Part shown: positions 7,804 through 14,336 of the stretch, piece by piece
Numbering within the stretch: the first letter of the stretch is position 1
How the letters are laid out: every line of letters begins with the position of its first letter
Origin: Caryophanales bacterium UBA6877
GTDB taxonomy: Bacteria; Bacillota_I; Bacilli_A; RFN20; CAG-826
DNA length: 23,499 nt
Assembly (NCBI GenBank): GCA_002451465.1
Contig: DKCJ01000007.1
Coordinates: forward strand, 1 to 23,499
Direction: 5' to 3'
Notes under the pieces: model-generated
Databases searched by the model: none
What the model was told of the DNA's origin: nothing
What the model saw: only the letters and a program-made list of their open reading frames with translations
Translations under genes and position numbers: made by a program

Positions 7804-8944
7804 AAAGAAAATCTATCGAAAATATATTGATAATTGCCCAGTAAATCTACGATTTACGGCAATTATTTCTTTTGTAATAATAATTTTTTATGCTTTTATA
7901 GCTTTATTTTTGAATTATTTTAAGACTTCAACACAAATTTTTGTAGGAAGTATTTTATTAATCTTATTATTAATTTGTATTTCTTTATTGTTCAAACCTA
8001 TTTTTTATAGTTTTTATATGATAACGCGCCTAGAAAATGATGATAAACTTGAAGGGAAGTTGAATTTTTATGTATTATCTACTACATATTTAGCAGGTAG
8101 AGATAAAATTATTTCATCTATTATGCCTGTTTGGCTAGTATTACTTAAAACATTTTTGATTTATTTAGTTCTTAGTTTAGTTTTTAGAGCAATAACTTAT
8201 ACAACTTTATATTTTGTTAATAGTGATTTTAAGTCTTTTTTTGATCAGTTAATGCCATTATTAATGAAACAAAATAATGTTGATGAGTTAAATAAATTTT
8301 TAAGTGTTAATAATAATTTAATAGATATACCAATATTATACATTTCATATTTTTCTATTTTAATTTCATTCTATTATTTTATTCATAATATTTGTGTTAA
8401 TGTTTTTAGATATTTTTTAATTGTAAATGCAGGTTGGTGTAACAAAAAAGTTTTTAGTTCTCTTTTTAATGTAACTATTAAGAAGAACCGTAAACTTTTT
8501 TATAAGAACTATTATCAAGTTTTATTTCCATTTACAATTTTATTTTTTGTTATTTTTACTACATCGTACTTTGCTATTTATTTTTTAGCATCAAATAGTT
8601 TGTCAATTTTAGTTTTAGCCTTTACATCTATTACTATTTCGACTTTATTCCTAATTCCTTTTTTATCAATTATTTATGATTTTTATAGGACAATATATAG
8701 CGTTTTTGCGTATTTATTTTTATGCTCTATGCGCGAACTTTTAGAAGACCAATTTAAAATATTAAATAATGCTGATATTACAACTGAACTTAGTAAAGAA
8801 CAATTAGAAGAATTTTATAAACTTAAAATTTATGTAAATGGTATATTGAGTTTAACTAATAAAGATAAAGAGGAAGAATTTAAAAGAAATTTAGATGCCT
8901 TAGAAAACGAAAAAAAAGATAACGAAAATGAGGATAAAAAGTAA
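7787..8944 (+). CDS. Unrecognised polytopic membrane protein
   Basis: I do not recognise a family. A short basic N terminus is followed by about six hydrophobic segments, by eye near residues 22-42, 48-70, 110-135, 183-207, 245-270 and 275-300. A hydrophilic, acidic and lysine-rich tail of about 70 residues ends in KKDNENEDKK. The tail has heptad-like leucine spacing and may form a coiled coil in the cytosol. The start is uncertain: ATG 7787 follows AAGGGG (7771-7776), and GTG 7781 would add two residues. It overlaps the preceding NERD-like gene by 17 bases, the tightest coupling in this unit, suggesting the two proteins act together at the membrane. It ends the six-gene unit; a hairpin just downstream faces the other way. 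Confidence 0.7.
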   Translation: MTKSNKKKIYRKYIDNCPVNLRFTAIISFVIIIFYAFIALFLNYFKTSTQIFVGSILLILLLICISLLFKPIFYSFYMITRLENDDKLEGKLNFYVLSTTYLAGRDKIISSIMPVWLVLLKTFLIYLVLSLVFRAITYTTLYFVNSDFKSFFDQLMPLLMKQNNVDELNKFLSVNNNLIDIPILYISYFSILISFYYFIHNICVNVFRYFLIVNAGWCNKKVFSSLFNVTIKKNRKLFYKNYYQVLFPFTILFFVIFTTSYFAIYFLASNSLSILVLAFTSITISTLFLIPFLSIIYDFYRTIYSVFAYLFLCSMRELLEDQFKILNNADITTELSKEQLEEFYKLKIYVNGILSLTNKDKEEEFKRNLDALENEKKDNENEDKK

Positions 8945-8961
8945 ATTATTAAAATTGTCCA

Positions 8962-8990
8962 ATAAAAAAAGCGAGTAAATACTCGCTTTA
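8962..8990 (-). terminator. Terminator of tRNA-Gly
   Basis: The stem is AAAGCGAGT (8968-8976) with ACTCGCTTT (8981-8989), a perfect 9 bp with a 4-base loop. Read on the minus strand it is followed by a run of seven T, so it terminates the minus-strand tRNA-Gly. It may also slow plus-strand readthrough from the preceding unit, but the plus-strand T tract is short. Confidence 0.8.
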
Positions 8991-9001
8991 TACATGCAAT
9001 C

Positions 9002-9075
9002 TGGAGCAGGTGACGGGAATCGAACCCGCGTACTCAACTTGGCAAGCTGATATTCTACCATTGAATCACACCTGC
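9002..9075 (-). tRNA. tRNA-Gly, anticodon GCC
   Basis: A complete 74-base cloverleaf on the minus strand. The acceptor is GCAGGTG paired with CACCTGC, the discriminator is U and CCA is encoded. The D arm carries TGGTAGAA, the anticodon loop is TTGCCAA (anticodon GCC) and the T loop is TTCGATT. It stands alone with its own promoter and terminator. Translation of GGC and GGU is implied; GGA and GGG need another tRNA elsewhere. Confidence 0.97.
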
Positions 9076-9085
9076 ATGCTTAATT

Positions 9086-9114
9086 ATGATATAGTATTGT
9101 AGATTAAAAATCAA
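9086..9114 (-). promoter_or_regulatory. tRNA-Gly promoter
   Basis: On the minus strand the -35 is TTGATT (9109-9114), the spacer is 17 bases and the -10 is TATCAT (9086-9091). The start would be near 9079, leaving about four bases before the mature tRNA. The -35 overlaps the gltX ribosome site and the -10 overlaps the gltX -10. Confidence 0.7.
9087..9095 (+). promoter_or_regulatory. Extended -10 promoter of gltX
   Basis: TGATATAGT matches the extended -10 pattern TG-N-TATAAT with one mismatch. No good -35 lies upstream, as is usual for extended -10 promoters. The predicted start is near 9102, giving a leader of about 23 bases with AAGGAG at 9113-9118. It overlaps the divergent tRNA-Gly promoter. 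Confidence 0.55.
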
Positions 9115-9124
9115 GGAGTTTTAT

Positions 9125-10792
9125 ATGAATGAATATCAACTTGCAAATTTAATATTTCCAAACATTAAAAAATCTATTTTAGATTTAGAAAAGGAATATC
9201 CAGCTAGAGAATTAAAAGATAATGCGAAGGTAACAAGATTTGCCCCTTCACCAACAGGATTTTTACATACTGGAAGTTTATTTACTTCTTTAGTTGCTAG
9301 TAAATTAGCAAAAGATAGTGATGGTGTTTTCTTTACTCGTTTAGAAGATACTGATACAAAAAGAGAAATTAAAGGTAGTGGAGAACTATTAATAAAACAA
9401 CTCGAAAGATTTAATATTATTCCTAATGAAGGATATCTTGGCGAGAAAGAATCTGGTAAATATGGACCATACAAACAATCTAATAGAAAAGAAATTTATG
9501 AAATTGTTATAAAAGAAATGATTGCTAAAGGTTTGGCATATCCATGTTTTATGAGTGAAGAGGAATTAGCAAATCTAAGAAAAGAGCAAGATGAAAATAA
9601 AGAAATAACTGGTGTTTATGGAAAATATGCTAAATACCGTGATTTAGATCCATTAGAAACCATAAAGATGATTAAAGAAGGCAAACCATATGTTATTCGA
9701 TTTAAATCTCATGGTAATCACGAAAATAAAATAAAAGTTCATGATGAAATTAGAGGTGATTTAGAATTAACACAAAATGATCAGGATGTCGTTATTTTAA
9801 AAAGCGATGGTCTTCCAACTTATCATTTTGCCCATGTTGTTGATGACCATTTTATGCATACAAATCTTGTTACACGTGGAGAAGAGTGGCTCCCATCCTT
9901 ACCAATACATATTGAAATGTTTAGAGCTCTTAATTTTAAAGTTCCAAAGTATGCTCATTTACCTGTTATTATGAAAATGGATAATGGAACAAGAAGGAAA
10001 TTATCTAAAAGAAAAGATAAAGAAGCTAGTGTTGACTATTTCTTTAAAGAAGGTTATGAACCACATGCCTTGCTTGTTTATTTAATGACAATCGCTAATA
10101 GTAACTATGAAGATTATATTGTTAGAACAAAAGATTATAATCTTGATAATTTTAAATTCAGTCTTAAGAAAATGTCTCTTGATGGAGCTTTATTTGATAA
10201 TGATAAATTAACTTTTTACTGCAAAGAAATTTTAAGTAAAATGACAAAAGAAGAAATTACTGAAAAAGCTTTAAAATGGAGTAAAGAATTTTCCCCTGAG
10301 TTATTTAATTTTATTAATAAAGATAAAAATAGATTCATGGGAATCATGAATATTGAACGTGAGAAGAAAAATCCAAGAAAAGATTATGCAAAATATAGTG
10401 ATATTTATCCACTTGTTAAATTTTTTGATGATGATGAATATTTAAAGCTTTCTTCTAATATTCTTAACGAGATTAATCCAAATATCTCAAGTGAAGTAAT
10501 GATTAATTTTATGAATGAATACAAAAATTCTTATGATGTATCAACTGATGAGCAAAATTGGTTTAATAACGTTAAAAATGTAGCATCTAAATATGGATTT
10601 TGTATTGATAATAAATTATATAAAGAAGATAAAACTAAATGGGTTGGAAACATTAATGATGCTTGTGAAATAATTCGTGTAGCTTTAACAACAAGAAAAG
10701 TGACACCAAATTTATTCTCAATTATGAAAATTTTAACTGACAAAGAAATTAAAGATAGAATCGACAATTTTATTAAAATTCTTTCAAAATAA
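9125..10792 (+). CDS. gltX: Glutamate--tRNA ligase
   Basis: Class I aminoacyl-tRNA synthetase that charges tRNA with glutamate in the cytosol. The HIGH-type motif is in FAPSPTGFLHTGSL (H48-T49-G50). The KMSKS-type motif is KLSKR at 292-296, preceded by a catalytic-domain RGEEW and a connective peptide. FAPSPTG marks a GluRS rather than a GlnRS, which has PPEPNG. At 555 residues it is longer than the usual 470-500, with about 35 extra residues before the HIGH strand and a long C-terminal anticodon-binding region rich in lysine. The start is set by AAGGAG at 9113-9118. It is transcribed from an extended -10 promoter overlapping that of a divergent tRNA-Gly. Whether it also charges tRNA-Gln for later amidation (GatCAB) is likely in this phylum but not visible here. 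Confidence 0.95.
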   Translation: MNEYQLANLIFPNIKKSILDLEKEYPARELKDNAKVTRFAPSPTGFLHTGSLFTSLVASKLAKDSDGVFFTRLEDTDTKREIKGSGELLIKQLERFNIIPNEGYLGEKESGKYGPYKQSNRKEIYEIVIKEMIAKGLAYPCFMSEEELANLRKEQDENKEITGVYGKYAKYRDLDPLETIKMIKEGKPYVIRFKSHGNHENKIKVHDEIRGDLELTQNDQDVVILKSDGLPTYHFAHVVDDHFMHTNLVTRGEEWLPSLPIHIEMFRALNFKVPKYAHLPVIMKMDNGTRRKLSKRKDKEASVDYFFKEGYEPHALLVYLMTIANSNYEDYIVRTKDYNLDNFKFSLKKMSLDGALFDNDKLTFYCKEILSKMTKEEITEKALKWSKEFSPELFNFINKDKNRFMGIMNIEREKKNPRKDYAKYSDIYPLVKFFDDDEYLKLSSNILNEINPNISSEVMINFMNEYKNSYDVSTDEQNWFNNVKNVASKYGFCIDNKLYKEDKTKWVGNINDACEIIRVALTTRKVTPNLFSIMKILTDKEIKDRIDNFIKILSK

Positions 10793-10814
10793 AATATTTT
10801 TTAGTAATTTTTTA

Positions 10815-10848
10815 AAATTCTCCACATATTATTATTAAAGGAGAATTT
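10815..10848 (+). promoter_or_regulatory. Inverted repeat enclosing the ribosome site of the next gene
   Basis: AAATTCTCC (10815-10823) and GGAGAATTT (10840-10848) are perfect complements with a 16-base loop, and the second arm contains the AGGAG ribosome site just before ATG 10849. In an mRNA long enough to hold both arms the site would be masked. A possible -10, TAAAAT (10813-10818), overlaps the left arm; if that promoter is used the left arm is not transcribed and no hairpin forms. Confidence 0.4.
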
Positions 10849-11805
10849 ATGTCTAAATTTAACGAAGATAGAAAATTATTTATTAATTATTTGAAATTGT
10901 CACGACCTAAAGATGATTTATATAAAACAGTTTCTAAAAAGAAACCTTTTTCCCAAGAATATTCAATTAAGGTCCCTTACTCGCTATATATGCGTTCAGC
11001 ACCTTCAGTCGTAGGAACAGCATTTGATTATCTTGCTCGTTTTATGATTGCAAGAACAATCAATATTAATAAAGATCATGCGTTATTAAATCTAAGATCC
11101 GAAAATGGAATTGATTTTTTTAATGAAGATTATCAAGACGAATTATATGATAAGTTCGAAATATGTATGGATCAAATTGAACATTATATTAATGGTTCAA
11201 ACGAGATTAATTTAGTTGAAGTAACGAAGATATGTTGTTTTTTAGCTCGTCTTGAACATGCCTCTAGAACTAATTGGGTGCCTAATGAGGAAACTCTTAA
11301 ACTACTTAAAAAAGAGGATTCAGAAATTTTAAAAGAAGTTAATAGCATGGGTGTTGTTTTTTATGATGATTTTATTGCTAAAGGCATGGTAAAAGAAGAT
11401 AGCGTAGTTGTTTTTAACCCAAGTTTTGGGATATGTTCAAAAAAATTAAAGGGTGCAGATGGTGATATTTTTATTGATGGAGTTCTTTGGGATTTTAAAA
11501 CTACTAAATTATCTATAAAGAAAAGTAATGATTTTATTCAAATGTGGCAATATCTTGTATATGATCGGGCTTGTAAGATGTATAACGATTCAACTTATTC
11601 ATTAGCAAACCATGAAATTAAAGCTTTAGCATTTTATAAAGCGAGATTTGGCGAAATTGAATATATAAAAGTTAGAGACATTAATGCTAAACAACTTTAC
11701 GCAGTGAGTAGAACAATTGTTGAAATGATTCCATCTATAAATCAAAATTTAACAATAGATGAAGCATTAAATAAGACAAAAAGAGTTAAGATTTTTAATA
11801 AATAA
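10849..11805 (+). CDS. Stand-alone PD-(D/E)XK nuclease superfamily protein
   Basis: The fold is indicated by the catalytic core GADGDIFIDGVLWDFKTTK: D206 and D215-F-K217 form the D...DxK signature. It is followed by QMWQYLVYD (Q231, Y235), the QxxxY motif of the RecB/Cas4/AddB-type exonuclease branch. An upstream GTAFDYL (56-62) corresponds to the first helix motif of this branch, and a late FYKARFGEIEYIKV strand pair is also typical of stand-alone members I have seen annotated only as hypothetical. At 318 residues it has no helicase domain, no obvious four-cysteine iron-sulphur cluster, and no CRISPR or restriction genes beside it. The ribosome site AAAGGAG is strong and may be masked by an inverted repeat. 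It is probably a DNA exonuclease for repair or housekeeping; the role is not known. No signal peptide or membrane segment is seen. Confidence 0.75.
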   Translation: MSKFNEDRKLFINYLKLSRPKDDLYKTVSKKKPFSQEYSIKVPYSLYMRSAPSVVGTAFDYLARFMIARTININKDHALLNLRSENGIDFFNEDYQDELYDKFEICMDQIEHYINGSNEINLVEVTKICCFLARLEHASRTNWVPNEETLKLLKKEDSEILKEVNSMGVVFYDDFIAKGMVKEDSVVVFNPSFGICSKKLKGADGDIFIDGVLWDFKTTKLSIKKSNDFIQMWQYLVYDRACKMYNDSTYSLANHEIKALAFYKARFGEIEYIKVRDINAKQLYAVSRTIVEMIPSINQNLTIDEALNKTKRVKIFNK

Positions 11806-11827
11806 TTTTTTTATTTCATTTTAGTTA

Positions 11828-11833
11828 TAAAAT
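11828..11833 (+). promoter_or_regulatory. -10 box set for a leaderless start at 11840
   Basis: TAAAAT ends exactly six bases before the GTG start codon of the dehydrogenase gene, so transcription would begin at the G of GTG. No Shine-Dalgarno sequence is present. The -35 region is only T-rich, so this is the weakest of three such promoters. Confidence 0.4.
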
Positions 11834-11839
11834 ATTTAT

Positions 11840-12709
11840 GTGCATAAGTATTTAAAATGGATAGATAAAAATTGTAATAAATTAAATGATGAAGTTGTTG
11901 TTATTACCGGCGGTTATGGAACAATTGGTTTTAATATTACTTATTATCTTGTTTACTTAGGAGCAAAAATTGTAATGTTAGCTAGAGATTTTAAAAAAGC
12001 TAACATTTGTAAAGAACGCATTTTAAAAGATTTTCCTAATGCCAAAATTGACATTTTATATGTTGATTTATTTGATATTGAGTCTATAGATAAGATACTT
12101 CCAACTTTAATAAAATATAAAATCAAATATTTTATAAGTAATGCTGGGATTTATCATCTTCCAAAATTAAAAAATAAATATGGTTTAGAGAGAACTTTTA
12201 CAGTAAATTTTTATGCAGTTTATAAGTTAATAAATGGTTTAAAAGAAACAATTACAAGAAATAACGGGAAAATTATTTTACAATCAAGCATTTCTATTAA
12301 TTTCGTTAATTTTAAAAAAATGGATTTTGATGATTTAAATTTTGATAATACTAAAAACTTGACATTAAAATATGCAAAAACAAAAGCCTTACTTACTATT
12401 TATGGTCTTTATTTAAAAAGTAAAGGCGTTAACGTTGAAATAGTTCAACCAGGTGTTGTTGCAACGGGGTTATTTTCTGCTTCTCGTGGTGGTTTTTCTA
12501 AATTATTTAATAATACTATTGTTCCATTAATGAAAGTATTATTTATTTCTCCGTCAAAAGGAGCTTTACCTTGTTTATTTGCATTAAATAAAAACTCAAA
12601 ATATGGTTACTGGTTTGGTCCACGAGGATTTTTGAAAATTTATGGGTATCCAAATGTACAAAAAATAAACAAAAAAATTAAATGCAGAGTTCCAAGATAT
12701 ACTAGTTAA
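11840..12709 (+). CDS. Short-chain dehydrogenase/reductase
   Basis: NAD(P)-dependent oxidoreductase of the classical SDR type. The cofactor loop is TGGYGTIG (23-30), NAG is at 101-103, the active-site serine is S149 or S150, and the catalytic pair is Y178 and K182 (YAKTK). PGVVATGLF follows at about 204-212, as in other SDRs. The basic residue at the end of strand 2 (ARD, 48-50) favours NADP(H), which is inference. About 15 residues precede the first strand, and the C-terminal 70 residues extend beyond a minimal SDR, resembling the retinol-dehydrogenase-like group. It starts with GTG; no in-frame ATG is near and there is no ribosome site. A -10 box six bases upstream suggests a leaderless mRNA. 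The substrate is unknown. Neighbours give no pathway clue. Confidence 0.85.
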   Translation: MHKYLKWIDKNCNKLNDEVVVITGGYGTIGFNITYYLVYLGAKIVMLARDFKKANICKERILKDFPNAKIDILYVDLFDIESIDKILPTLIKYKIKYFISNAGIYHLPKLKNKYGLERTFTVNFYAVYKLINGLKETITRNNGKIILQSSISINFVNFKKMDFDDLNFDNTKNLTLKYAKTKALLTIYGLYLKSKGVNVEIVQPGVVATGLFSASRGGFSKLFNNTIVPLMKVLFISPSKGALPCLFALNKNSKYGYWFGPRGFLKIYGYPNVQKINKKIKCRVPRYTS

Positions 12710-12756
12710 AAAATTAGAAGTAATTGATGAAAAAATTAAATCTCACTAATTAATTA

Positions 12757-12785
12757 TTTATAAAGTTCTTTTAGTATTGTATAGT
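12757..12785 (+). promoter_or_regulatory. Promoter set for a leaderless start at 12792
   Basis: The -35 is TTTATA (12757-12762), the spacer is 17 bases and the -10 is TATAGT (12780-12785). Six bases separate the -10 from ATG 12792, which places the transcription start on the A of ATG. No Shine-Dalgarno sequence is present. Confidence 0.55.
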
Positions 12786-12791
12786 TAATAT

Positions 12792-13475
12792 ATGAACGAA
12801 TTAATAAAAGGAAACAATTATGTTTTTATTGTTTTTAGTTCTTTACTTTTTATTAGCATAGTTGTGGAACTTGTTTTAGCATTTATGGAAAAAGAAAGAT
12901 TAAGGAAAATTTTTAAGATTTTTCCATTACTTTTTTTATCAATAGTTGCGATATATTTAGTTCCCGAATATCCTTTATTATATGTTGCGTCATTATTAGG
13001 ATGTCTTGGAGATTTACTTATTATATTTGAAAAGAGAAAAATTTTCTTTTATTTAGGTGGTATTTCTTTTTTTGTTGGCCACATTTTATATTTATTGTTA
13101 ATGCTTGATCTAAGCGATGTCACTTATAATTGGTATCATTATTTAATAATTATAATTTCTCTAATAGGATTATTTTTTGTACTTTTTGCAATAACAAAAA
13201 ATCAATTAGGGTTGATTGAAAAAATTGCTGCGTCTTTTTATTTTGGCATTCTAATTCTTTTATTAGTTAATGCAGCTTTTATAACTTTTAAATATAATGA
13301 ACCTCGTACTTCATTGATTTTAGTTGGTTATATATTATTTATTATCAGTGATATTATTTTAGTTATTAAAGATTTTATAAAAGAATTTAAGCGTGATGAT
13401 TTTTATGTCATGAGTACTTATATTTTTGCGGAAATCAGTATAGTGATTGGGTTTTTGATTACAATTTTAAAATAA
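12792..13475 (+). CDS. YhhN/TMEM86-family integral membrane protein (lysoplasmalogenase-like)
   Basis: Eight hydrophobic segments, with the conserved features of the YhhN family: an acidic residue in a membrane helix (LLGCLGDLLI, D74), the GISFFVGHILY helix (H97, Y100), a second intramembrane aspartate (LFIISDIIL, D187) and the following YVMSTYIFAEISI helix. Characterised relatives (animal TMEM86B and bacterial homologues) hydrolyse the vinyl-ether bond of lysoplasmalogens; plasmalogens occur in some anaerobic Bacillota, so a membrane-lipid role is plausible here but unproven. The length of 227 is normal. It is monocistronic by position, with its own promoter and no ribosome site, and converges with the DUF5662 gene 10 bases downstream without a clear terminator. 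Confidence 0.75.
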   Translation: MNELIKGNNYVFIVFSSLLFISIVVELVLAFMEKERLRKIFKIFPLLFLSIVAIYLVPEYPLLYVASLLGCLGDLLIIFEKRKIFFYLGGISFFVGHILYLLLMLDLSDVTYNWYHYLIIIISLIGLFFVLFAITKNQLGLIEKIAASFYFGILILLLVNAAFITFKYNEPRTSLILVGYILFIISDIILVIKDFIKEFKRDDFYVMSTYIFAEISIVIGFLITILK

Positions 13476-13485
13476 TTTTTAAAAA

Positions 13486-14082
13486 CTATTTATTATTAAT
13501 TGTTGTTTTTGTGAGATTTATTTTATATATTTCCGTTTTGCTATATTTTGATGTTATCTCTTTATATTTTTGCTTGGTAATTTTCTTTTTTAAGCCATTA
13601 AAACCTGTGTTTTTATATGTCAAAAAACACCATAATAAAAATTCTTGGGTTGCTTTTGTCATATAATAATATGGTAATTTATTTATTAAATAATCATATG
13701 GTTTACTTCGATTAAAATTTTTAGGATTATATGTTTTTGAAGCGCTTATAACGTCTGCTACATATTCTAAAGCATATTTATATGGCATAGTTTTAATAAC
13801 CATATTTCCTTTATAGAAATCAACATAGTACTCCCAATGATGCTTATTTCTAGCTGTATGACGTTTACAAATTGTAGAATAATAACCATTATGAAGACGT
13901 TCATTAAAAACTGGGGATTCGTATCCTAAATAATATTTACTAGATACAATAAATTCACTTGGTGAGAATTTTGAGAGATCATGAAGTAAACAGTGAAATC
14001 CTATTCCAAGGTGACAACCATTTATAAATACTAAAAATCTATGTTTTGTTACGACTTTAAGATGCTTAAAAGGATGAAACAT
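13486..14082 (-). CDS. DUF5662 family protein
   Basis: Small soluble protein of the family I know as DUF5662, of unknown function. The conserved residues are visible: HDLSKFSPSEF (H34, D35) and RHTARNKHHWEYY (H75, N79, H81, H82), a set that looks like an all-helical metal site similar to HD-type proteins. A later helix (YKYALEYVADVISASKTYNP) carries another conserved acidic pattern. The C-terminal 40 residues are lysine-rich. At 198 residues the length is usual. The ATG at 14080-14082 has no Shine-Dalgarno sequence and lies exactly six bases after a perfect -10 box, so the mRNA may be leaderless. It is divergent from the arginine deiminase operon and shares its upstream region, including the phased repeats. 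Family assignment is good; biochemical role unknown. Confidence 0.8.
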   Translation of the reverse strand: MFHPFKHLKVVTKHRFLVFINGCHLGIGFHCLLHDLSKFSPSEFIVSSKYYLGYESPVFNERLHNGYYSTICKRHTARNKHHWEYYVDFYKGNMVIKTMPYKYALEYVADVISASKTYNPKNFNRSKPYDYLINKLPYYYMTKATQEFLLWCFLTYKNTGFNGLKKKITKQKYKEITSKYSKTEIYKINLTKTTINNK

Positions 14083-14088
14083 ATGAAT

Positions 14089-14116
14089 ATTATATGCAAA
14101 AATTGTTTGTTTTAAA
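14089..14116 (-). promoter_or_regulatory. Promoter set for a leaderless start of the DUF5662 gene
   Basis: On the minus strand the -35 is TTTAAA (14111-14116), the spacer is 16 bases and the -10 is a perfect TATAAT (14089-14094). Six bases then lead straight into the ATG, so the start of transcription falls on the start codon. The -35 overlaps the first of the phased TTGTTTTTAA-type repeats. Confidence 0.6.
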
Positions 14117-14167
14117 TAAAATTTTGTTGTTTTTAATTGTTTTTAATATAATTTAAATTGTTTTTAA
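14107..14167 (+). repeat. Helically phased TTGTTTTTAA repeats upstream of arcA
   Basis: Three exact copies of TTGTTTTTAA lie at 14127-14136, 14137-14146 and 14158-14167. A near copy (TTGTTTTAAA) lies at 14107-14116. The start-to-start spacings are 20, 10 and 21 bases, close to whole helical turns. Looser TTG-T-rich copies occur at 14181 and 14201. The array could be a regulator binding site or intrinsically curved DNA. It lies about 150-210 bases upstream of the predicted arcA transcription start, in the 254-base gap between the DUF5662 gene and arcA. Confidence 0.6.
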
Positions 14168-14275
14168 GAATATTTTAAAATTGATTTTACTTAATCATTA
14201 TTGTTAATTTTTACAATCCATTTATCGTTATATTTCCAATGCAATAGCTTTTTAATTGTTATTATATTCATGCTA

Positions 14276-14289
14276 TGAAAGCGCTTTCA
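14276..14289. promoter_or_regulatory. Catabolite-responsive element (cre, CcpA site)
   Basis: TGAAAGCGCTTTCA is a perfect 14-base palindrome matching the CcpA consensus TGWAANCGNTNWCA. It spans about -41 to -28 relative to the predicted arcA start and covers the -35 position, a location that normally gives repression when preferred sugars are present. Confidence 0.9.
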
Positions 14290-14304
14290 AGCGTTTAAGT
14301 GCAT

Positions 14305-14310
14305 TATAAT
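14305..14310 (+). promoter_or_regulatory. -10 box of the arc operon promoter
   Basis: A perfect TATAAT with a predicted start near 14317. There is no recognisable -35 at 16-18 bases, where the cre site lies, so the promoter may depend on an activator. A GGAGG ribosome site (14326-14330) follows in a leader of about 20 bases. Confidence 0.7.
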
Positions 14311-14336
14311 TTAATACATAATATCGGAGGTTTTTA

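Noticed and set aside
10849..11805. Cas4 of a CRISPR system
   Set aside because: No iron-sulphur cysteine set and no cas genes or repeats nearby; only the general nuclease core is shared.
14201..14218. Imperfect palindrome ATTGT...ACAAT upstream of arcA as a Rex, FNR or ArcR site
   Set aside because: Only the outer five bases pair and the core does not match any of these consensus sites; it is likely chance in AT-rich DNA.
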